NCBI GenBank assembly: GCA_021778515.1
Contig: JAJYCJ010000012.1
Span: 1 to 50,007 of the forward strand
Direction: 5' to 3'
Length of the DNA stretch: 50,007 nucleotides
Source of the DNA: Acidobacteriota bacterium
Lineage (GTDB): Bacteria > Acidobacteriota > UBA4820 > DSQY01
The notes under the pieces were generated by a model. It ran no database searches. It worked only from the letters and a program-made list of their open reading frames with translations, and was not told where the DNA came from. Position numbers and translations under genes: made by a program. Within the stretch, counting starts at the first letter, position 1. Each line of letters opens with the position of its first letter. Shown one piece after another: positions 45,520 to 50,007 of the stretch.

Positions 45520-47268
45520 CTAGCCCGCCCTTCGGCGCCCTGGCTCCTTGCGGTTCCCATGGCCTTGGGCCAGGACGGCATAAGCCCCCCCGAGGGCCAG
45601 GAGCTCCGCATGCGTCCCCTGCTCCACAATCCGGCCGCTTTCCAGCACCCAGATCCGGTCGGCGTTTTGAACCGTGCTCAGCCGGTGGGCAATGATGAGC
45701 CGGGTGCAGCCCAGCCGGGCGAGATTGGTGTGAATGCTGGCTTCTGTAGGAGGGTCCAGCTCACTCGTGGCCTCGTCCAGGAGGAGAATGGCCGGCTGCC
45801 GCACGAGCGCTCTGGCCAGGCAGATGCGCTGGCGCTGCCCCCCGCTGATGTTGTTCGCCATTTCGGAGAGCAGGGTGTCGTAGCCCATCGGCATGGCTTC
45901 GATGTCATCGGCGATACAAGCCAGACGCGCCGCCTCCCGGACCCGTTCAAGGGACACGTCGGAGGCCCCGATCGTGATGTTGCGCCGGATGGTATCGTTG
46001 AAGAGAAAGGCGTTCTGAACTACCACCCCCGTCTGGCGCCGCAGGCTGGGAAGGTCGAGGACGGGGAGGCTCTTCCCGTCCCACAGGACTTCGCCTTTCG
46101 TGCAGGGATAGAGCCCCAGGAGCACCTTGGCCAGGGTGCTCTTGCCGGAGCCTGACTTCCCAACGAGAGCCACCAGCGCGCCTTCGGGCACCGTGGCGCT
46201 CACCTCTTTCAGGACCCACGGAGACTGCGGCCCGTAACGGAAGGACACATCACGGACCTCGATTTGGCCTCGCAGCTCGGGGGCCGCTTGGGGGTGCCTC
46301 GGCTCGGGCGGCTCTTCAAAGACCTCCTCCAGCCGTCCCAGGTGCGTTCCCATGACCTGGAAGCTTTGCATGTTGCTCACGAGGGAGTTGAGCGGAGCGA
46401 GAAAGGCCCCGGCCAGGGCCGCGAAGCCCAGCATCTCCCCTAGGCTCAAGTCCCCATGCAGCACGAGATGGGCGCCGCAGAGGAGCAAGAGAAGAGGGCT
46501 CGCCACGGTCAGGACTGTGCCCAGGCTTCTCAAGAGCGCACCCCGTTTTTGCCTGTTGAACGACGCTAGGAGCTGCTGGCCGAAGAATCCACGCCACGCT
46601 TGAAAGACTTCGTCCTCCGCTCCCGAGGCCTTGATGGTTTCCACCCCCCGCAGGACCTCCACAAGGTAGCTCTGGCTGCGGCTCTGGGCCGCGATGTCCT
46701 GGCGCACCGGTCCCTGCATGACTTTGGCCTCCACCAAGGCCCACACCACTTGCAAGAGCGCCAGGGACAGGACCAGCAGCGCGAGAGACCCATTGGTGGC
46801 CATCATGACGCCTAGGTACAACACCACCAACAGCCCATCCGTGGAGAGCGAGAGCAGTTGCTGGGACAACAGCTCCCGCACGAGCGAGTTGCTGGAGAGG
46901 CGCATCATCAGGTCGCCGGCCGACCGCACCTGAAAGAAGGAAAAAGGCAGGGACAGCAAGTGCTCGAAGAATCCCGCCATGGTGTGCTCGTCCACCATGA
47001 CCTGCAGGCCGAGGAGGAGAAGACTTCGCCCAAGCGACACCACCCCATAGGCGGCCAGGTACAATCCCAATCCCAGGGCGGCCACACGCAGGCCTGGCAG
47101 AGAGTGGGCCGGGACAACCCGGTCCACGACATACGCCGTCAAAAGCGGCAGGGCCAGCCCCAGCGCTTGAACAGCGAGGGACAAGAGGGCCACGAACGAA
47201 AGCGTGCCCCGCCGCTCTAGCAGGATGTTGAAAAAACCATTGTCGCCATTATAGCCATATGATATCAT
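45520..47268 (-). CDS. bacteriocin-type ABC exporter, 5' truncated by an IS element
   Basis: Native sequence begins at codon LERRGTLSF, 47220. It holds six TM helices and an ATPase domain with Walker A GKSGSGKST, signature ISGGQRQR and Walker B 'ILLLDEATSELD', close to NHLM/peptidase-type exporters. These often have an N-terminal C39 peptidase domain; here the N-terminal part is missing because an IS element lies there. The frame continues into the IS, and an in-frame ATG at 47268 gives 582 aa, the normal size of an exporter core. There is no ribosome site before it, so expression is doubtful. Confidence 0.8.
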   Translation of the reverse strand: MISYGYNGDNGFFNILLERRGTLSFVALLSLAVQALGLALPLLTAYVVDRVVPAHSLPGLRVAALGLGLYLAAYGVVSLGRSLLLLGLQVMVDEHTMAGFFEHLLSLPFSFFQVRSAGDLMMRLSSNSLVRELLSQQLLSLSTDGLLVVLYLGVMMATNGSLALLVLSLALLQVVWALVEAKVMQGPVRQDIAAQSRSQSYLVEVLRGVETIKASGAEDEVFQAWRGFFGQQLLASFNRQKRGALLRSLGTVLTVASPLLLLLCGAHLVLHGDLSLGEMLGFAALAGAFLAPLNSLVSNMQSFQVMGTHLGRLEEVFEEPPEPRHPQAAPELRGQIEVRDVSFRYGPQSPWVLKEVSATVPEGALVALVGKSGSGKSTLAKVLLGLYPCTKGEVLWDGKSLPVLDLPSLRRQTGVVVQNAFLFNDTIRRNITIGASDVSLERVREAARLACIADDIEAMPMGYDTLLSEMANNISGGQRQRICLARALVRQPAILLLDEATSELDPPTEASIHTNLARLGCTRLIIAHRLSTVQNADRIWVLESGRIVEQGTHAELLALGGAYAVLAQGHGNRKEPGRRRAG

Positions 47269-48548
47269 GCTGATTGGTTGATGGAGGTGGCGATGAGGGG
47301 ATCGGATGAGGATCAGGCGGAGCTGTTCAGCTACGTGTCGCTGGAGTCGCGGATACCGGCGGATCACCCGTTGAGACCCATCAAGAAGATGACGAATGCG
47401 GCGCTGAAGCAGCTTTCGCCCGAGCTGGACGCGCTGTACGCCAAGACCGGCAGGCCTTCCATCCCTCCCGAGCGGCTCCTTCGGGCCCTGCTTCTTTAGG
47501 TGTTGTATTCGATCCGGAGCGAGCGCCTGCTCGCGGAACAGCTCGACTACAACTTTCTCTTCCGCTGGTTCGTGGGGATGGGGACCAACGAGGAGATCTG
47601 GGACCATTCCAGTTTCACGCAGAACCGGGACCGGCTCTTGTCCGGAGACGTCGCCCATCGCTTCTTCGCCGCCGTGCTGGATCAGGCCAAGGCCGGCAAT
47701 CTGACGTCGGATGAGCATTTCACGGTGGACGGCACGCTCATCGAGGCGTGGGCCTCCATGAAAAGCGTGCGGCCGAAGGACGGGGGAAATCCGCCGCCCG
47801 GCGGTACAGGCCGCAATCCCTCCGTGGACTTCAAGGGGCAGAAGCGGCGCAACGACACCCACGCCTCCACGACGGACCCCGAGGCCAGGCTGTACCGGAA
47901 GGGGGAAGGGCAGCAGACCAAGCTGTGCTATATGGGCCACGTGCTGATGGAGAACCGGCACGGCCTCGTGGTGGACGGACGGTTGACCCAGGCCACGGGG
48001 AGCGCGGAGCGGGAGGCGGCTCGCGCCATGGCGGAGGTAATCCCCGGACAGGGCCGGGTGACCCTCGGCGGTGACAAAGCGTACGATACGGCAGGGTTTG
48101 TCGAAGACCTGAGGGCCCTGAACGTGACGCCTCACGTGGCCCAGAACACCACCGGCCGGCGCTCGGCCATCGACGGCCGCACGACGCGGCACCCCGGGTA
48201 TGCGGCCAGCCTGAAGGCGCGGAAGCTGGTGGAGGAGGTCTTCGGCTGGATCAAGACCGTGGCCTCCCTGCGCAAGACACGCTTCAGGGGGCGAGACCGC
48301 GTGGGCTGGTCCTTCCTCTTCGCTCTCGCCGCCTACAACCTGGTCCGCATGCGAAAGCTCTCGATGAATGGATGAAGGAGGCGGAAAAAGGCCCAAGCCC
48401 GAGGATGCATCCCCCGGCAGGAGAGTAACATCCGGCCCTTCCACCCCTCGTCTGATCCCCATCGCCACCCCATCCATCAGCCATAACCCGAATTCCACGG
48501 CGAACGAACAACCCAGAAATATCTCAACCCACTATTTTCAACGGCCTG
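47221..48548 (+). mobile_element. IS5-like insertion sequence
   Basis: About 1.33 kb. Imperfect inverted ends: CAGGATGTTGAAAAAAC on the left and the complement of CAGGCCGTTGAAAATAG on the right. Flanks CTAG (47217-47220) and TTAG (48549-48552) look like a 4-bp duplication with one change. It carries a DDE transposase and sits between an ABC exporter and a permease gene. Confidence 0.85.
47293..48375 (+). pseudogene. IS5-family transposase with an internal amber stop
   Basis: Frame 47293-47499 encodes the N-terminal part (MRGSDEDQAELFSYVSLESR... ending PERLLRALLL), then TAG 47497-47499, where relatives have Gln, and the same frame continues to 48375 (VLYSIRSERLLAEQLDYN... KLSMNG). The catalytic DDE is whole: Asp in 'FTVDGTLIEAW', Asp in 'LGGDKAYDT' and Glu in 'VEEVFGWIK'. 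A CAG-to-TAG change, not a frameshift, explains it. TAG is a normal stop in this genome (for example at 947-949), so recoding is unlikely. GGAGG lies just before the ATG. Confidence 0.85.
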
Positions 48549-49784
48549 TTAGGTCCGCAGTGCATGCGAAAACTCCAACGTCGCTAGACGCGCCCTGGTC
48601 AACGCACCGCAAGAGAACCCTACAACGACCTCGAGAGCGGCAGGAAATGCAAACGCGATCGCGCTTGTCTTAAGAGGATATAGCTTGATCGCCATGGCTG
48701 GCGCCGTATGTCGCCATACGGCCAACGCGACTAAAGAGATTACGGACCCTTCGATGAAGGCACCCGCCGAAACGAGAACGGGTTCAAGAAGCACCTCCCA
48801 GGAGACGTCGTTTAGGCTAGCGCCAAGCGCGCGCTTTAGTGCGAATTCCTTCTTTCTTTGTGCCAAGCTGGTAGCAATTACGATAACGGCCACTGCCCCA
48901 CCTGCGAGAAACGTTAACAAAGAAAGCGCGAAGCCGGCCAAGAGCATGGAACGCTTGCTGGCCCAGTAGTGTTCTGTCATCTTCTCGCCGGTAAATATTT
49001 CAAAGTTATCTTGCTGGGGGGGCACAATATGATGTTGCTTTCGAAGAAGGACTGCGATGTCGTCGACCATCCGCTGGATCGGAACATCCTTCCTCGCTCG
49101 AAAAAGGATTACGGTTGGGCCTCCTTCGTTCCACAACCTCTCCATACCCGTACTGAAAGGGATTAGAACTTGTTGGGCGGCCGCCGGGCTGAGTTGTGCT
49201 GCCGATTCATTGGCTGATCGTAGCCCCTTCACAAGGAAGGGAACACCGTCAATAGTAAGGGACTGATCAATACAGGGCTTGTCGCCGAAAAGCTTCCTGG
49301 CAGTATCTGTGGTTAGAATACACACCCGATTGAGGGATCGTTCGTCTTCGTAGTTCAGAGTGCTACCAGATATGATTCGCCAATCCTTGATCCTTAGGAA
49401 CGAAGGTTCGGCTGCGGTGACCAACGACATAAGATGGTGACCCGCGTGCGATATTGTAACTGTCTCTTGGATCTCCCCTGCAAACATTGCCTCACCACCC
49501 AACTTGTTCTGAAGTAACTTTAGATCGTGGAGGCGCAGTGGTGGTGGAACAACGGATGGCCTATCTGACTCGCCGGCCAGTCTGCTATAGGCGATGCCGC
49601 CTTCGTTCGGATGAAAGAATACTTCCATGAGCGCAGAAAGACGATCTTCTACTCCCCTATACAGAGAGAGCGTCAACACGAGTAGCACCGTCCCCAGGGA
49701 TAGTGTAATGGAAACAAGAGCCAACCGCCCTCTGTTTTCGTTGAGCCCCCGGAGCACTACCCTCAACCTTCCAATCACCGTCAT
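48549..49784 (-). CDS. FtsX/MacB-like permease, AT-richer than its neighbours
   Basis: 411 aa. N-terminal TM (LALVSITLSLGTVLLVLTLSLY), a large extracytoplasmic domain (about 45-275), then three TM helices, with 'KKEFALKRALGASLNDVSWEVLLEPVLVSAG' as the FtsX signature. The TAA stop is made by the first bases flanking the IS (TTAG), so the original C-terminus may have been a little different. Base use is markedly less GC-rich than the rest of the window. ATG 49784 is chosen over GTG 49787 because GGGAG spacing fits. Confidence 0.85.
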   Translation of the reverse strand: MTVIGRLRVVLRGLNENRGRLALVSITLSLGTVLLVLTLSLYRGVEDRLSALMEVFFHPNEGGIAYSRLAGESDRPSVVPPPLRLHDLKLLQNKLGGEAMFAGEIQETVTISHAGHHLMSLVTAAEPSFLRIKDWRIISGSTLNYEDERSLNRVCILTTDTARKLFGDKPCIDQSLTIDGVPFLVKGLRSANESAAQLSPAAAQQVLIPFSTGMERLWNEGGPTVILFRARKDVPIQRMVDDIAVLLRKQHHIVPPQQDNFEIFTGEKMTEHYWASKRSMLLAGFALSLLTFLAGGAVAVIVIATSLAQRKKEFALKRALGASLNDVSWEVLLEPVLVSAGAFIEGSVISLVALAVWRHTAPAMAIKLYPLKTSAIAFAFPAALEVVVGFSCGALTRARLATLEFSHALRT

Positions 49785-49956
49785 CACAGTCTCCCATGCT
49801 CTAGACAGCCTTGTTTCATCCTACGGTTGAGTCCCCGACACTATCCAGCCCGCCTTCCGCGATTGATGGGATGTAGAAGGGATTGAAAAGCCTTGTGGGA
49901 TAGGGCAGAATATGTGTTGTCAAGGCACCGATTCGGTCCACCCACAAGGTGAGGTC
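49785..49956. other. 172-bp region before the right-edge gene
   Basis: Contains a stretch CTTCCGCGATTGATGGG (about 49852-49868) that resembles the terminal repeat of the miniature elements at 36.3-37.6 kb, here without a visible partner. The following bases may include the left end of an insertion sequence. Confidence 0.4.
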
Positions 49957-50007
49957 ATGATAGCGAAAACGATCCTGCCGTTCAAGCTGGTTCCCACGGA
50001 TGAAACG
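49957..50007 (+). CDS. probable transposase, N-terminal 17 residues (cut by edge)
   Basis: GAGGTC precedes ATG 49957. The frame reads MIAKTILPFKLVPTDET and runs off the window. The start 'LPFKL' resembles IS1380-like transposases, but this is too short to be sure. Confidence 0.4.
   Translation, partial: MIAKTILPFKLVPTDET

Noticed and set aside
47497-47499. TAG recoded as an amino acid
   Set aside because: Several clear genes in the window end with TAG, so it acts as a stop here.
45520-48498. A single 992-aa exporter with a long N-terminal extension
   Set aside because: The extra 410 residues are the antisense of the transposase. The native exporter part begins at the IS border.

Overview
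The window is GC-rich chromosomal DNA packed with genes on both strands, mostly in short operons with clear GGAGG-type ribosome sites. The proteins include a secreted M6 metalloprotease with PKD domains, a tricorn-type protease, a flotillin, PilZ, a GAF-SpoIIE phosphatase, AIM24 proteins and EttA. This mix suits a soil or sediment bacterium of the Acidobacteriota or a nearby group. That placement is an inference from gene content; there is no rRNA or other marker here. I found no tRNA, rRNA, CRISPR array or riboswitch.

Layout. 1-8.3 kb holds housekeeping and accessory enzymes: alpha/beta hydrolase, DUF169, a GST, SRAP/YedK, an SHMT-like enzyme, VOC, a D-serine-dehydratase-like enzyme and PilZ. 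8.4-11.6 kb is the M6 protease. 11.7-18.9 kb holds an aminotransferase fused to an HPr-kinase-like P-loop domain, a flotillin, a divergent PEP-carboxykinase homologue and a saccharopine-dehydrogenase-like enzyme. 18.9-22.4 kb is a seven-gene leftward cluster (K+-channel-like protein, degenerate receiver, RimJ, LOG, YceH, YbaK, YCII). 22.6-30.1 kb holds an isochorismatase-like protein without the family cysteine, the tricorn protease, DUF4197 and EttA. 30.1-33 kb is repeat-rich, with two unrecognised genes, one of them AT-rich. 33-36.3 kb holds two tandem zinc-ribbon AIM24 genes and a NapH-like ferredoxin. 36.3-37.6 kb is a cluster of miniature inverted-repeat elements around a DUF962 gene. 37.6-42.1 kb holds a [2Fe-2S] ferredoxin, RsbU-like phosphatase, YitT and a Na+/H+ antiporter. 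42.4-49.8 kb is a leftward export operon (two FtsX-type permeases, an ATPase, a membrane-fusion lipoprotein and an ABC exporter). It is interrupted by an IS5-like element whose transposase carries an amber stop. A second transposase gene appears to start at the right edge.

The most striking find is a family of about 325-bp miniature elements at 36.3-37.6 kb. They have CCCAAATyCCGCGATTG terminal repeats and 5-bp target duplications. One copy is nested inside an older one. One landed on the shared stop-codon site of two convergent genes, and the older one landed on the start codon of DUF962, moving its ribosome site about 600 bp away. Other interspersed repeats include palindromic elements with an 8-9 bp internal period (CACAGAGG, CACCAAGG and CACGGAGAG types), a GTAG-headed REP-like hairpin, a second miniature-element family at 22.4 kb and a perfect 40-bp palindrome at 42.4 kb.

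The best candidate for an undescribed protein system is the aminotransferase-kinase fusion with its flotillin and PEPCK-like neighbours.
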